In this document: positions 25,178 to 34,346 of the stretch, one piece after another | Layout of the letters: the number at the start of each line of letters is the position of its first letter | Numbering within the stretch: the stretch's first letter is position 1 | NCBI GenBank assembly: GCA_041738345.1 | Contig: JBGSPX010000062.1 | Coordinates: 29,069 to 93,068, forward strand | Reading direction: 5' to 3' | DNA length: 64,000 bases | Origin: Proteocatella sp041738345 | GTDB lineage: Bacteria > Bacillota > Clostridia > Peptostreptococcales > Filifactoraceae | The notes under the pieces: model-generated | Told to the model about the DNA's origin: nothing | The model's database searches: none | What the model saw: only the letters and a program-made list of their open reading frames with translations | Program-made: the position numbers and the translations under genes

Positions 25178-26430
25178 TGAAGATTTATGATATATTAGTT
25201 ATTGGTGCTGGACCAGCAGGGATGATGGCTGCGATTGAATCAAAAAAAACCAATGAAAATTTAAATGTTGTACTAGTAGACCGAAATAGAGAAATGGGTA
25301 AAAAGCTTCTTATAACAGGCGGTGGAAGATGTAATTTGACCAACTCTCAAGATATGGAGGTTTTTTTCAAAAACATTGTACGTAATCCTAAATTTTTATA
25401 TTCAGCATTTAATAATTTTACAAACAAAGATTTAATTGAATTTTTTGAAGCTAGAGGCTTAAATTTAAAAATAGAAGGTAATAAAATTTATCCATTTGAA
25501 GATGATGCAAAAGGCGTTTTAAATATCCTAAAAAGCGAACTTAATAGTTTGAAAATAGAACAACTTTTAGGATTTGAAGTTTCTGATATAGAGCTAGAGA
25601 AAGATACTGAATCGGAACATATATTTATAAAATCTACATCTGGGAAAGAAATATACACTAAAAAACTTATTATAGCTACAGGTGGTGTAAGCTATAAAAA
25701 TACAGGTTCAGATGGAAGTTTGTTTGAGATATTAAAAAAACTTGAGATTGATATAAAACCTGTTATGCCTACCTTAGTAAAGCTCAATTCTAATCAAGAA
25801 TGGATTACCAAATCTCAAGGAATATCTTTAAATAATACTAAATTTACAATAAATTATAAAGATAAAAAATTATCAGAGGTAGAAGGTAGTATAGTTTTCA
25901 CACACAATGGAATAAGCGGACCGGCAGCTATAAATTCAAGTGCTTATATTACAGATAAAGAAATCTGCGATATAAGCATATTAATTGATTTTATTCCTGA
26001 GGTTTCAGAACAAGAGTTAAATGATATTATAAAATCAAGAGATAAGAAAAACTTAGACACTAAGCTGTCAAAATTAATACCTAAAGAATTAGTTAAAAAT
26101 GTATTACTATATGAATTAGGAATAGAAAATGCGGTACTTGAAACTGAAATTCAAAATATGAAGAAGATTCAAATTAAAAATATCATAGATGCTTTTAAAT
26201 GTATAAAGTTAAAATTAACAGGATATGGCGGAATTAATGAAGCAATTGTAACTAGAGGTGGAATATCTATAAAAGAAATAAATCCTAGGAACTTAAGTTT
26301 GAAAAAATATCCTAATATATATGTTGCAGGAGAAATGATAGACGTGGATGCATTTACGGGAGGATTTAATCTCCAAATTGCATTCTCAACAGGTTACTTA
26401 GCAGGTAAATCTTCTGGCGAATCATTTTAG
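25177..26430 (+). CDS. HI0933/YhiN-family FAD-dependent oxidoreductase
   Basis: A flavoprotein of unknown substrate. The 417 residues begin with the dinucleotide-binding fold (DILVIGAGPAGMMAAIES, GXGXXG) and have the family signature MGKKLLITGGGRCNLTNS, then LIIATGGVSYKNTGSDGS, and end with NIYVAGEMIDVDAFTGGFNLQIAFSTGYLAG that contacts FAD. Members are widespread but uncharacterised. The start codon shares a base with the ppx stop, indicating coupled translation. No neighbouring gene points to a pathway. Confidence 0.9.
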   Translation: MKIYDILVIGAGPAGMMAAIESKKTNENLNVVLVDRNREMGKKLLITGGGRCNLTNSQDMEVFFKNIVRNPKFLYSAFNNFTNKDLIEFFEARGLNLKIEGNKIYPFEDDAKGVLNILKSELNSLKIEQLLGFEVSDIELEKDTESEHIFIKSTSGKEIYTKKLIIATGGVSYKNTGSDGSLFEILKKLEIDIKPVMPTLVKLNSNQEWITKSQGISLNNTKFTINYKDKKLSEVEGSIVFTHNGISGPAAINSSAYITDKEICDISILIDFIPEVSEQELNDIIKSRDKKNLDTKLSKLIPKELVKNVLLYELGIENAVLETEIQNMKKIQIKNIIDAFKCIKLKLTGYGGINEAIVTRGGISIKEINPRNLSLKKYPNIYVAGEMIDVDAFTGGFNLQIAFSTGYLAGKSSGESF

Positions 26431-26442
26431 AAAAGAGTAGTT

Positions 26443-26721
26443 ATGGATAAAAATTTTGAATTATATTTGATTTTTATTAATTTGTGCGGTTTTATTTCAA
26501 TGTATTTAGATAAGAGATATGCAATAAAAAAAAGAAGACGGATAAGCGAAAAAAACTTATTTATAATAGCTTTTTTGGGAGGCGCATTAGGTTCATGGAT
26601 TTCTATGTACCTTAATAATCATAAAACTTCTAAATTAAAGTTTAAGGTAGGAATGCCGATAGCTTTGGTTTTTAATTTTTTAATTGTCTCAATAGGCTTG
26701 AAGGTATTGACAAATGTATAA
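26443..26721 (+). CDS. DUF1294 family small membrane protein
   Basis: A 92-residue membrane protein with segments at about residues 5-20, 39-58 and 70-88. The family pattern is present: YLDKRYAIKKRRRISEKNL, then GGALGSWISMYLNNHKTSKLKF. The function is unknown. It follows the flavoprotein by 12 bases and probably belongs to the same transcript; potA starts 48 bases later with its own AGGAGG site. Confidence 0.82.
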   Translation: MDKNFELYLIFINLCGFISMYLDKRYAIKKRRRISEKNLFIIAFLGGALGSWISMYLNNHKTSKLKFKVGMPIALVFNFLIVSIGLKVLTNV

Positions 26722-26769
26722 AAAAAACATAAAATTATACATTAGAGAGTAAAATTACAGGAGGTAGAG

Positions 26770-27825
26770 ATGGGAAAAAATCTTATCGAACTAGTTGATA
26801 TTAATAAAATATTCGAAGATGATGGCAAGCAGGTCTTGACTGATATAAATTTAGCAATAAAGGAAAAGGAGTTTGTGACCTTTTTAGGGCCATCAGGTTG
26901 TGGGAAAACAACAACCCTTAGGATTATAGGAGGATTTACCACGCATAGTTCGGGTAAGGTTTTGTTTGATGGGAGTGATATTACCGAAATACCTCCATAT
27001 AAACGACAAATAAACACAGTATTCCAAAAATATGCGTTATTTCCACACCTTAACATATATGAGAATATAGCATTTGGACTTAGAATAAAAAAGATAGATA
27101 ATAAAACTATAGATAATAAAGTGAAGAAAATGCTTAAACTTGTAAACTTAGAAGGATTTGAAAATAGAGATATTCAATCACTTTCAGGTGGACAACAGCA
27201 GAGAATAGCAATTGCAAGAGCACTTGTAAACGAACCGAAAGTACTGCTTTTGGATGAACCTTTAGGTGCACTTGATTTAAAACTTAGAAAAGATATGCAA
27301 TATGAACTTAAAACAATGCAACAGGAGTTAGGGATAACGTTTATATATGTTACCCATGATCAAGAAGAGGCACTTACAATGTCTGATAGAATTGTAATTA
27401 TGAAAGATGGAATAATTCAGCAAATAGGTCCGCCGGAAGATATATATAATGAACCGATAAACCGTTTTGTTGCAGATTTTATTGGAGAAAGTAATATAAT
27501 GAATGGCATGATGGCGGAAGATTACAAGTGTGTAATAAATAACGTTGAATTTGAGTGTGTAGATAAAGGCTTTGAAAAAAATGAATTTATAGATGTAGTT
27601 ATAAGACCAGAAGATGTGCTTTTAGTAAATGAAGCTGAATCTAAAATAAAGGGAATGGTTACAGATGTGGTATTTAAAGGGGTTCATTATGAAATAATAG
27701 TAGTGGATGAATTTGATCAAAAGGAATGGATGATACATTCAATACACAATGCAAAAGTAGATAGTAAAGTTGGACTTTATTTTGAACCAGAAGCTATTCA
27801 TATAATGAGAAAGGAAGTTGGATAA
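26770..27825 (+). CDS. potA: Spermidine/putrescine ABC transporter ATPase PotA
   Basis: The ATP-hydrolysing subunit of a polyamine importer. The 351-residue protein has a Walker A (GPSGCGKTTT), Q-loop region (VFQKYALFPHL), ABC signature LSGGQQQRIAIARAL, Walker B (VLLLDEPLGALD) and H-loop THDQEEALT in its first 230 residues, then a TOBE domain (about 270-350: VVIRPEDVLLVN, MVTDVVFKGVHYEI). The order potA-B-C-D with tight spacing and a PotD that resembles polyamine binders identifies the substrate class. PotB starts at the next base after the potA stop. Confidence 0.95.
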   Translation: MGKNLIELVDINKIFEDDGKQVLTDINLAIKEKEFVTFLGPSGCGKTTTLRIIGGFTTHSSGKVLFDGSDITEIPPYKRQINTVFQKYALFPHLNIYENIAFGLRIKKIDNKTIDNKVKKMLKLVNLEGFENRDIQSLSGGQQQRIAIARALVNEPKVLLLDEPLGALDLKLRKDMQYELKTMQQELGITFIYVTHDQEEALTMSDRIVIMKDGIIQQIGPPEDIYNEPINRFVADFIGESNIMNGMMAEDYKCVINNVEFECVDKGFEKNEFIDVVIRPEDVLLVNEAESKIKGMVTDVVFKGVHYEIIVVDEFDQKEWMIHSIHNAKVDSKVGLYFEPEAIHIMRKEVG

Positions 27826-28671
27826 TTGAAAGATAACAAGCACTTATTAACTTCTCCATATACAGTTTGGACTGCTATATTTACGATAGTACCATTATTT
27901 ATAATAGTATTTTATTCATTTGCACAAAGAGATGCATTTGGAGATATTGTATATAAATTTACTTTAGATAATTATAAAGAATTTTTTTCGCCAATATACC
28001 TAAATGTTTTTTGGCGTTCGTTGAAATTATCATTAATAAGTACTATAATATGCCTTATTTTAGGATATCCTATGGCATTCATTATGAGTCGTTCTAAAGG
28101 ATTGAAACAAAATTTAATGGTAATGCTTTTTATTTTGCCACTTTGGACAAATTTTTTACTAAGAACATATGCTTGGATGGGACTTTTAAGAGAACAAGGA
28201 ATAATAAATGAAATTTTAATTAGGATAGGCTTTATTGACGAGCCAATTACTATGCTATATACTAGTGGAGCAGTAGTATTGGGAATGGTTTATAACTTCC
28301 TTCCATTTATGGTTCTACCTATATTTTCTGTATTATCTAAAATGGATAAAAGTCTTGTGGAGGCTGCAAGAGATTTAGGCGCTAATGAATTTAATGTATT
28401 TTCTAAAATTATATTTCCACTTAGCTTCCCAGGGGTTGCAACGGGCATAGTTATGGTATTTATGCCAGCGGTGTCAACTTTTGTAATCTCAGATTTACTT
28501 GGAGGTGGACAGACAATACTGCTTGGAAACTTGATTCAGAATCAGTTTATGGCAGCTAGAAATTGGCAGTTTGGTTCATCTGTTTCTGTTATAATGATGA
28601 TATTTCTTATTTTATCTATGGGATATTTTGCAAAACACAGCTCCAAAGATGGAGGTGGCAAGTTATGGTAA
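27826..28671 (+). CDS. potB: Spermidine/putrescine ABC permease PotB
   Basis: One of two membrane subunits of the polyamine importer. The 281 residues give about six membrane segments and the binding-protein-dependent permease loop EAARDLGANEFNVFSKIIFPLSFPG near residue 180, which contacts PotA. It uses a TTG start directly after the potA stop, with GGAAG about 10 bases before it; no ATG is available near the N-terminus. Its last 7 bases overlap potC. Confidence 0.93.
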   Translation: MKDNKHLLTSPYTVWTAIFTIVPLFIIVFYSFAQRDAFGDIVYKFTLDNYKEFFSPIYLNVFWRSLKLSLISTIICLILGYPMAFIMSRSKGLKQNLMVMLFILPLWTNFLLRTYAWMGLLREQGIINEILIRIGFIDEPITMLYTSGAVVLGMVYNFLPFMVLPIFSVLSKMDKSLVEAARDLGANEFNVFSKIIFPLSFPGVATGIVMVFMPAVSTFVISDLLGGGQTILLGNLIQNQFMAARNWQFGSSVSVIMMIFLILSMGYFAKHSSKDGGGKLW

Positions 28672-29492
28672 AAATGAAATCGGCAGTCGCCAATATATAT
28701 AGCTTGTTAATATATGCATTTTTATATATTCCTATAGTAGTGCTAATTATATTTTCATTTAATGATTCAAAATACAGAGGCAATTGGAGCGGATTCACAT
28801 TTAGATGGTATCAGGAACTATTTGCGGATCCAGATATTATGGGAGCGCTTTACACTACTTTTATAGTAGCTATAATATCATCTGTAGTGGCTACTGTCAT
28901 TGGAACGTTAACTGCAGTAGGTATTCATAGTTTAAAGCCAAGATACAAAAAGTTTTTTATAAACTTAAGTTATATTCCTATGATTAGTCCAGATATAGTT
29001 ATTGGTATTTCTTTACTTACACTATTTGTACTTTTAAAGCTTAATTTAGGGTATATAACCTTAATATTAGCACATATTACTTTTAATATTCCATATGTTA
29101 TTTTTGCCGTATTACCTAAATTGCAGCAGCTAGACCCACATTTAGAAGAGGCGGCACTTGATTTAGGAGCAACTCCTTTTCAAGCATTTTTTAAGGTTAT
29201 TTTGCCAGAAATAATACCAGGAATTTTAACAGGGGCATTAATGGCATTTACACTTTCTTTAGACGATTTTATGGTTAGTTTCTTTACTACAGGTTCTGGA
29301 GTAGCTACACTTTCCATAAAAATATATTCTATGACCAAAAGAGGTGTAAGCCCAACTATAAATGCACTTTCAAGTATAATGTTCATAGTATTACTGACCA
29401 TAATGTGTATTGTTCAAATTAGACAAAATAGAGAGCCTAAGCATAGGTATGTGAAAGTTGATACTGAACCAAAATTAAATGAAATTGTTTAA
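28665..29492 (+). CDS. potC: Spermidine/putrescine ABC permease PotC
   Basis: The second permease subunit, 275 residues with about six membrane segments and the PotA-contacting loop EEAALDLGATPFQAFFKVILPEIIPG. I start at ATG 28665: it has GGAGGT 8 bases upstream and gives the family N-terminus (MVKMKSAVANIYSLLIYAFLYIPI); a longer frame from 28563 is only the overlap with potB. The start overlaps the potB end by 7 bases. Confidence 0.93.
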   Translation: MVKMKSAVANIYSLLIYAFLYIPIVVLIIFSFNDSKYRGNWSGFTFRWYQELFADPDIMGALYTTFIVAIISSVVATVIGTLTAVGIHSLKPRYKKFFINLSYIPMISPDIVIGISLLTLFVLLKLNLGYITLILAHITFNIPYVIFAVLPKLQQLDPHLEEAALDLGATPFQAFFKVILPEIIPGILTGALMAFTLSLDDFMVSFFTTGSGVATLSIKIYSMTKRGVSPTINALSSIMFIVLLTIMCIVQIRQNREPKHRYVKVDTEPKLNEIV

Positions 29493-29514
29493 AAATAAGG
29501 AGGAGTTAAAAAAA

Positions 29515-30558
29515 TTGAAAAGAATACTATTGGCACTTACTCTAATAGTAAGTATGGTGTTTTCCCTTGTGGGCTGTGGTGGTAGTTCAAGCTCAAAAGA
29601 GGTTTTAAATGTTTATAATTGGGGAGACTATATCGACAAGCAGGTATTGAGAGATTTTGAAAAAGAATTTGATGTAAAAGTTAATTATGAAGAATATGCT
29701 ACAAATGAAGAAATGCTTGCGAAAATACAAGCGGGTGGAACTGCATACGATGTAATTTTTCCATCAGAATATATGGTAGAATATATGACATCGAAAGACT
29801 TGCTTTATGATCTTAATTATGAAAATCTAGATAATTTTAAAAACATTGATGAAAGATTTACCAATCTAGCTTATGACGCTAATAGTAAACATTCAGTACC
29901 TTACCTTTGGGGAACAATGGGGATTGTTTACAATAAAAATATGGTAACAGAACCAGTAGATTCTTGGAAAATATTATGGGATGAAAAGTATGCAGGTAAA
30001 ATCCTTATGCTTGATTCTTCTAGAGATACTATAGGAATAACTCTAAAAATGTTAGGATATTCTTTAAATACCAAAAATATGCAAGAACTTAATGCTGCAA
30101 AAGAAGCACTTATAGCTCAAAAACCATTAGTTAGAGCTTATGAAGTAGACACATACAAAGAACAGATGATAGCAGAAGAAGGCGCTATGGCTCTATGTTG
30201 GTCTGGTGATGCAATGCTTCTTGCAGCAGAAAATGAAAATCTAGCTTATGCAGTGCCAAAAGAGGGCACAAATCTTTGGTTTGATGCTATGGCAGTTCCA
30301 AAAACATCAGAAAACAAGGAATTGGCAGAGAAGTTTATAAACTATATGATGAGACCAGAAGTTGCAGCTAAAAATAGTGAATATATAAAATTTGCATCTC
30401 CAAATAAAGCCGCTTTAGAATTCCTTCCAGAAGAAGAAGCCACTAATGAATATCTTTATCCATCGGGAGATATTACTGCACTAGGCGAAGTGTTTTTAGA
30501 TTTAGGAGAATTTACTACAGAATACGATAAAGTTTGGACAGAAATAAAATCTTCGTAA
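29515..30558 (+). CDS. potD: Polyamine-binding lipoprotein PotD
   Basis: The extracellular receptor of the polyamine importer, anchored as a lipoprotein. From the TTG at 29515 it is 347 residues with a signal peptide (MKRILLALTLIVSMVFSLVGC) whose lipobox is LVGC, then the solute-binding fold: LNVYNWGDYIDKQVL, YDVIFPSEYMVEYM, VPYLWGTMGIVYNK, AMALCWSGDAML and WFDAMAVPKTS. I prefer TTG 29515 to ATG 29479 because AAGGAGGAG lies 9 bases before the TTG, whereas the ATG is inside potC without a ribosome site. A terminator follows. Confidence 0.94.
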   Translation: MKRILLALTLIVSMVFSLVGCGGSSSSKEVLNVYNWGDYIDKQVLRDFEKEFDVKVNYEEYATNEEMLAKIQAGGTAYDVIFPSEYMVEYMTSKDLLYDLNYENLDNFKNIDERFTNLAYDANSKHSVPYLWGTMGIVYNKNMVTEPVDSWKILWDEKYAGKILMLDSSRDTIGITLKMLGYSLNTKNMQELNAAKEALIAQKPLVRAYEVDTYKEQMIAEEGAMALCWSGDAMLLAAENENLAYAVPKEGTNLWFDAMAVPKTSENKELAEKFINYMMRPEVAAKNSEYIKFASPNKAALEFLPEEEATNEYLYPSGDITALGEVFLDLGEFTTEYDKVWTEIKSS

Positions 30559-30566
30559 TATAAGTA

Positions 30567-30599
30567 AAAGATGATTGTGATTTGCAATCATCTTTTTTT
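30567..30599 (+). terminator. Terminator of the potABCD operon
   Basis: Perfect 11-bp stem AAAGATGATTG with CAATCATCTTT around a 7-base loop, followed by four more Ts. Confidence 0.88.
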
Positions 30600-30629
30600 G
30601 AAAATTTTATTAAAGAAGGGAATAAATAA

Positions 30630-31691
30630 ATGACACAGATAAAGCATGGGGCAGATACAAATGAAATAAAAATAAAATATAATATTGATAATTTAGTTGA
30701 TTATAGTTCGAATGTAAATATATTTTCACCAGAACAAGTTGAAGAAATAATTTCGAAAATAACTTCAAAAGATTTAAATTATTATTTGGATATAAATTAC
30801 ATAGAATTAAGAAGAAAAATAGGGAATAGATATAATTTAAAAGCAGAGAATGTAATAGTAGGTAATGGTTCTACTGAAATAATGTTTCTTATTATGAAGC
30901 TAGAATATGTAAAAAATGTGGGGATAATAAATCCTACTTTTGGAGAATATGAAAGAGCAGCAAGTTTAGCGGGAAAAAACGTGGTGGATTTTTTTTATGA
31001 AGATGATTTCACAATAAATCTAAAAAACATAGAAAGAGATATCGATAAAATTGATATTTTAGTGGTGTGTAATCCGAATAATCCATCTGGAAATTTAAAT
31101 AATGTAGAAGAGCTTATTTTACTTTGTAAAAAACATAATAAGCTACTTATGATAGATGAAACTTTTATAGAATTTACTGGAGAAGAACAAAAGTATACAG
31201 CCTTAAACTATCTTGAAATGTATGAAAACATCATTATAATAAGAGCGGTTACAAAATTCTATGCACTTACTAGTGTAAGGCTGGGGTATGCATTTTCGAC
31301 TTCTAAAATAATAAACGATATGTGGGCTATAAAAGAGCCTTGGACAATAAATATATTTGCAGAAAAATTAGCAGATGTTATATATGATCTAAAATTTTTG
31401 GAAAAAAGCCAGTGTTATTATAAAAATGAAATTATAAGGTTTTCAAATGAATTATCGAAAATTGAAGGAATACGTATATATCCTACCGATACTAATTTTA
31501 TGCTTATAAAGCTTAATTTTGGGAAAACTTCATCTGAGCTTAAAGAAATTATGGTGAAAAAATATGGAATTTTAATAAGAGATTGTAGTAATTTCAAAGG
31601 ACTTAATGATTCTTTTATAAGAATAAATATAAAAGATAGTGTAAATAATGATAATTTTTTGAAATGCTTTAAAGATGTAATTTGTAATTAG
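30630..31691 (+). CDS. cobD: Threonine-phosphate decarboxylase CobD-like aminotransferase
   Basis: A fold-type I PLP enzyme of 353 residues. The N-terminal KHGADTNEI...LVDYSSNVNIFSP resembles the CobD pattern (HGGN..DFSxNxNP), and NPNNPSGN, LLMIDETFIEFTG and RAVTKFYALTSVRLGYAF (with the PLP-binding Lys in TKF) are class signatures. CobD makes aminopropanol phosphate for the cobalamin side chain; the very close relative HisC is the alternative. The next gene, cobQ, 9 bases downstream, and the absence of his genes favour CobD. Confidence 0.8.
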   Translation: MTQIKHGADTNEIKIKYNIDNLVDYSSNVNIFSPEQVEEIISKITSKDLNYYLDINYIELRRKIGNRYNLKAENVIVGNGSTEIMFLIMKLEYVKNVGIINPTFGEYERAASLAGKNVVDFFYEDDFTINLKNIERDIDKIDILVVCNPNNPSGNLNNVEELILLCKKHNKLLMIDETFIEFTGEEQKYTALNYLEMYENIIIIRAVTKFYALTSVRLGYAFSTSKIINDMWAIKEPWTINIFAEKLADVIYDLKFLEKSQCYYKNEIIRFSNELSKIEGIRIYPTDTNFMLIKLNFGKTSSELKEIMVKKYGILIRDCSNFKGLNDSFIRINIKDSVNNDNFLKCFKDVICN

Positions 31692-31700
31692 GAGTGTAAT

Positions 31701-33224
31701 ATGGCTAAAAAAATAATGATACAAGGAACTTCTTCTGGAGCTGGAAAAAGCATAGTGTGTACTGCACTTTGTAAAATATTCACAGAAGATGGAAATAAGG
31801 TAGTGCCATTTAAATCGCAAAACATGGCACTTAATTCATTTGTTACAGAAAATGGATTGGAGATGGGACGGGCACAGGTTGTTCAAGCAGAGGCTTGTAA
31901 TAAAAAACCTCAAGTAGAAATGAATCCTTTACTTTTAAAACCCGCAGGAAATAACGTATCCCAGATTATATTAATGGGCAAAATTTATGATAATTTAGAT
32001 AGCTTTTCTTTTAAAAAAATAAAAGCTGATTTAAAGCCAGTCATAATGCAAGCGTATAGAAGTTTAGAAAAAGAAAATGATATAGTTGTAATTGAGGGGG
32101 CGGGAAGTCCGGCTGAAATAAATATAAATGAAGATGATATCGCTAATATGGGAACTGCAAAAATGGTAGATGCTCCTGTAATACTGGTTGCAGATATAGA
32201 TAGGGGCGGTGTTTTCGCATCAATCTATGGAACTATTATGTTACTTGAAGAGGAAGAAAGAGCACGCATTAAAGGCATAGTAATAAATAAATTTAGAGGG
32301 AAATTAGAACTTTTGCAAGATGGTATAGATAAAATTGAAGCCTTGACCGGAAAGCCTGTGCTTGGTGTTATTCCATATATAAATATAAATTTAGAAGATG
32401 AAGACTCACTAACTGAAAAATATAATGATCTAATAAGTGAAGAGAGTACAGTAAATATAGAAATTGTAAGGTTACCGCATATTTCAAATGCTACAGATTT
32501 TGAAATATTAAGGCATATAGACAAGGTGAATATAAGATATGTTAATCTAGATGAAGGCTTTAAAAATCCAGATCTTATTATAATACCTGGGACTAAAAAT
32601 ACAATTGAAGATTTACTTGAATTAAAAAAAGGGAAATTGCATAAGCAGATATACGAATTAAATAGAAAGCGAAATGTACCAGTTGTAGGAATTTGTGGAG
32701 GATATCAAATGCTTGGTAAAATCATAAAAGATCCTCTTGGCGTAGAAACCTCTATAGAAGAAATATCGGGATTAGGGCTCCTTTCTCACGAAACTATATT
32801 TGAAGCAGAAAAAGTTACAATGCAAACTAGTGTGGAAGTTAAAGCGCAGTTTAGGAGAAATAGTATATTTGCTGGAATTGAAAATATGCAGCTAAAAGGA
32901 TATGAACTTCATTGTGGAATTACAAATTTAGATTTAGAAAAAGACACAGTTTTCGCAAAGTCAATATCATTAGGAGAAGTTGAAAAAATAGACGGTGCAA
33001 TAAATTTAGAACAAAATGTATTAGGAACGTATCTACATGGTATTTTTGATAATGAAGAATTTACTAAAACTATCATTACGAATATAAAACTACAAAAAGG
33101 AATTAATGTTGTAGAAGACGCTGACTTTAATTATGAAAAATTCAAAAAATTAGAATATGATAAATTAGAAAAACATTTTAGAAAACATTTAGATATGAAT
33201 AAAATTTATAATATACTCTATTAA
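31701..33224 (+). CDS. cobQ: Cobyric acid synthase CobQ/CbiP
   Basis: CobQ amidates four side chains of adenosylcobyrinic acid diamide, using glutamine and ATP. In 507 residues there is an N-terminal dethiobiotin-synthetase-like P-loop (IQGTSSGAGKSIVCTALC), KSQNMALNSFVTENGLEMGRAQ, NPLLLKPAGN, VIEGAGSPAEIN and DIDRGGVFASIYGT, then a C-terminal type 1 glutaminase with the nucleophile Cys in VGICGGYQMLG and a His in GTYLHGIFDNEEF. With cobD it forms a small cobalamin block just upstream of the B12-dependent lysine operon; other cob/cbi genes are outside the window. Confidence 0.94.
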   Translation: MAKKIMIQGTSSGAGKSIVCTALCKIFTEDGNKVVPFKSQNMALNSFVTENGLEMGRAQVVQAEACNKKPQVEMNPLLLKPAGNNVSQIILMGKIYDNLDSFSFKKIKADLKPVIMQAYRSLEKENDIVVIEGAGSPAEININEDDIANMGTAKMVDAPVILVADIDRGGVFASIYGTIMLLEEEERARIKGIVINKFRGKLELLQDGIDKIEALTGKPVLGVIPYININLEDEDSLTEKYNDLISEESTVNIEIVRLPHISNATDFEILRHIDKVNIRYVNLDEGFKNPDLIIIPGTKNTIEDLLELKKGKLHKQIYELNRKRNVPVVGICGGYQMLGKIIKDPLGVETSIEEISGLGLLSHETIFEAEKVTMQTSVEVKAQFRRNSIFAGIENMQLKGYELHCGITNLDLEKDTVFAKSISLGEVEKIDGAINLEQNVLGTYLHGIFDNEEFTKTIITNIKLQKGINVVEDADFNYEKFKKLEYDKLEKHFRKHLDMNKIYNILY

Positions 33225-33229
33225 TAAGG

Positions 33230-33277
33230 AATAGCCTACTTCGAATTTAAAAAACTGAAGTAGGCTATTTTTTTTAT
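33230..33277 (+). terminator. Terminator after cobQ
   Basis: Perfect 13-bp stem AATAGCCTACTTC with GAAGTAGGCTATT around a 14-base loop, followed by a run of Ts. The run of As on the other side is short, so it acts mainly on the plus strand. Confidence 0.88.
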
Positions 33278-33281
33278 AAAT

Positions 33282-33926
33282 TTATAATATATACAAGTAT
33301 ACGGTGCAAAACTGAAGGGCAGTTCCAATTAATACTAAAAAGTGAAATACATCATGAAAGTTTAAATATTTAAAATTAGGTTTTTTTACTATGTAAAAAA
33401 TACCACCAATAGTATAACTTACACCGCCAAGAGCTAATAAGATTAATCCTGGAAGGGGTAAAATTTCAATAATATCCTTGAAAAAGAATACAATCATCCA
33501 TCCTAGAACTATGTAAAATATAGTTCCTATGAATCTTGGAATATTAAAAAAACAAAGTTTTATGACTATACCTGTCATAGCTAAACCCCATATAAGAAAA
33601 AATAACTTAAATCCAAAACTTTGATTTTTTATAGCAAGACAAAATGGAGTATAAGAGCCTGCTATTAAAACATAAATCATAGCATGGTCTAATTTTCTAA
33701 AAAATATAAGTTTATCTTTTGATATTGTTAAACTGTGATATACTCCGCTTGAACAATATAGCATAAACATAGAAATTGTAAATATTAGGCCAGAAATTAG
33801 ATTTAAATTATAAAAGCTTAAATTGAATTTTTGATTAAAAACTACCATAAATATGGCCACTAAAGATAATAATGCTCCAATATAATGACTTATGGCGCTG
33901 ACGGGGTCCCTTAATTTTATGTTCAT
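33282..33926 (-). CDS. trhA: Hemolysin III/TrhA (PAQR-like) membrane protein
   Basis: A seven-helix membrane protein of the hemolysin III/PAQR family, 214 residues long. The family's metal-site motifs are present: MLYCSSGVYHSLTISK (Ser and His), FRKLDHAMIYVLIAGSYTPF (Asp-His) and FHDVFHFLVLIGTALQF (two His). In bacteria these proteins are linked to membrane homeostasis, and a true hemolytic role is doubtful. The start at 33926 has AGGAGG upstream on the minus strand. It stands alone between converging cobQ and the lysine operon leader. Confidence 0.9.
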   Translation of the reverse strand: MNIKLRDPVSAISHYIGALLSLVAIFMVVFNQKFNLSFYNLNLISGLIFTISMFMLYCSSGVYHSLTISKDKLIFFRKLDHAMIYVLIAGSYTPFCLAIKNQSFGFKLFFLIWGLAMTGIVIKLCFFNIPRFIGTIFYIVLGWMIVFFFKDIIEILPLPGLILLALGGVSYTIGGIFYIVKKPNFKYLNFHDVFHFLVLIGTALQFCTVYLYIL

Positions 33927-34061
33927 AATATTCCTCCTGTACTAAAATTGCATATGGTATTGAAAACTATGTGATATAATTTATATTAACACATTGAATA
34001 ATCCTTGTAAATAATAATTTTATATAAATTTTTTGAAAAAATATTTTTTTTATTTCAAGGA

Positions 34062-34089
34062 TTGACAAAATAATAATTAGTGGTATAAT
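34062..34089 (+). promoter_or_regulatory. Near-perfect sigma-A promoter of the lysine-fermentation operon
   Basis: A consensus TTGACA (34062-34067) and a consensus TATAAT (34084-34089) are 16 bases apart. Transcription would start near 34096, just before the 5' strand of riboswitch helix P1. Two perfect hexamers are rare in this window and suggest that control is mainly exerted by the leader RNA. Confidence 0.85.
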
Positions 34090-34098
34090 TTGAGTATA

Positions 34099-34279
34099 CA
34101 TAAATAGAGGTGCGGTTGAATAGGTAGGTATAAGATGTTAAAGCTGGGGGGCTGATGCTTATATTGAAGGTGCCAACTGCCGAAGGTATTACATGATTAT
34201 CACCCAACATTGTAATATCTGGTATGTAAACTATAGTTTGCTACTGTCATGGATAAGTTTCTATGGAGTGCTGTTTATG
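34099..34279 (+). promoter_or_regulatory. Lysine riboswitch (L-box) upstream of kal-kdd-kam operon
   Basis: The leader carries the L-box core elements in order: AGAGGTGCGG (34106-34115), GGGGGCTGATG, GCCGAAGG (34179-34186), ACTGTCATGGA and GGAGTGCTG. The ends pair as helix P1, CATAAATAG (34099-34107) with CTGTTTATG (34271-34279), nine pairs with one T-G. Right after it, TATGTCAC (34276-34283) can pair with GTGGCATA (34288-34295); this hairpin shares four bases with P1, so the two compete. A run of seven Ts is at 34304-34310, 8 bases beyond the hairpin, so a classical terminator is not certain. Confidence 0.9.
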
Positions 34280-34346
34280 TCACGTTTGTGGCATATACTG
34301 CGCTTTTTTTGCGTGCCGTGCCAAATTAAATAAGGAGGAATTCAAA

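Noticed and set aside
28563..28664. Extended PotC N-terminus
   Set aside because: It is simply the out-of-frame end of potB; ATG 28665 has GGAGGT at good distance.
34263..34346. N-terminal extension of Kal with many Cys residues
   Set aside because: It translates the end of the lysine riboswitch and its platform; the TTG at 34347 has a strong ribosome site and gives the normal protein.
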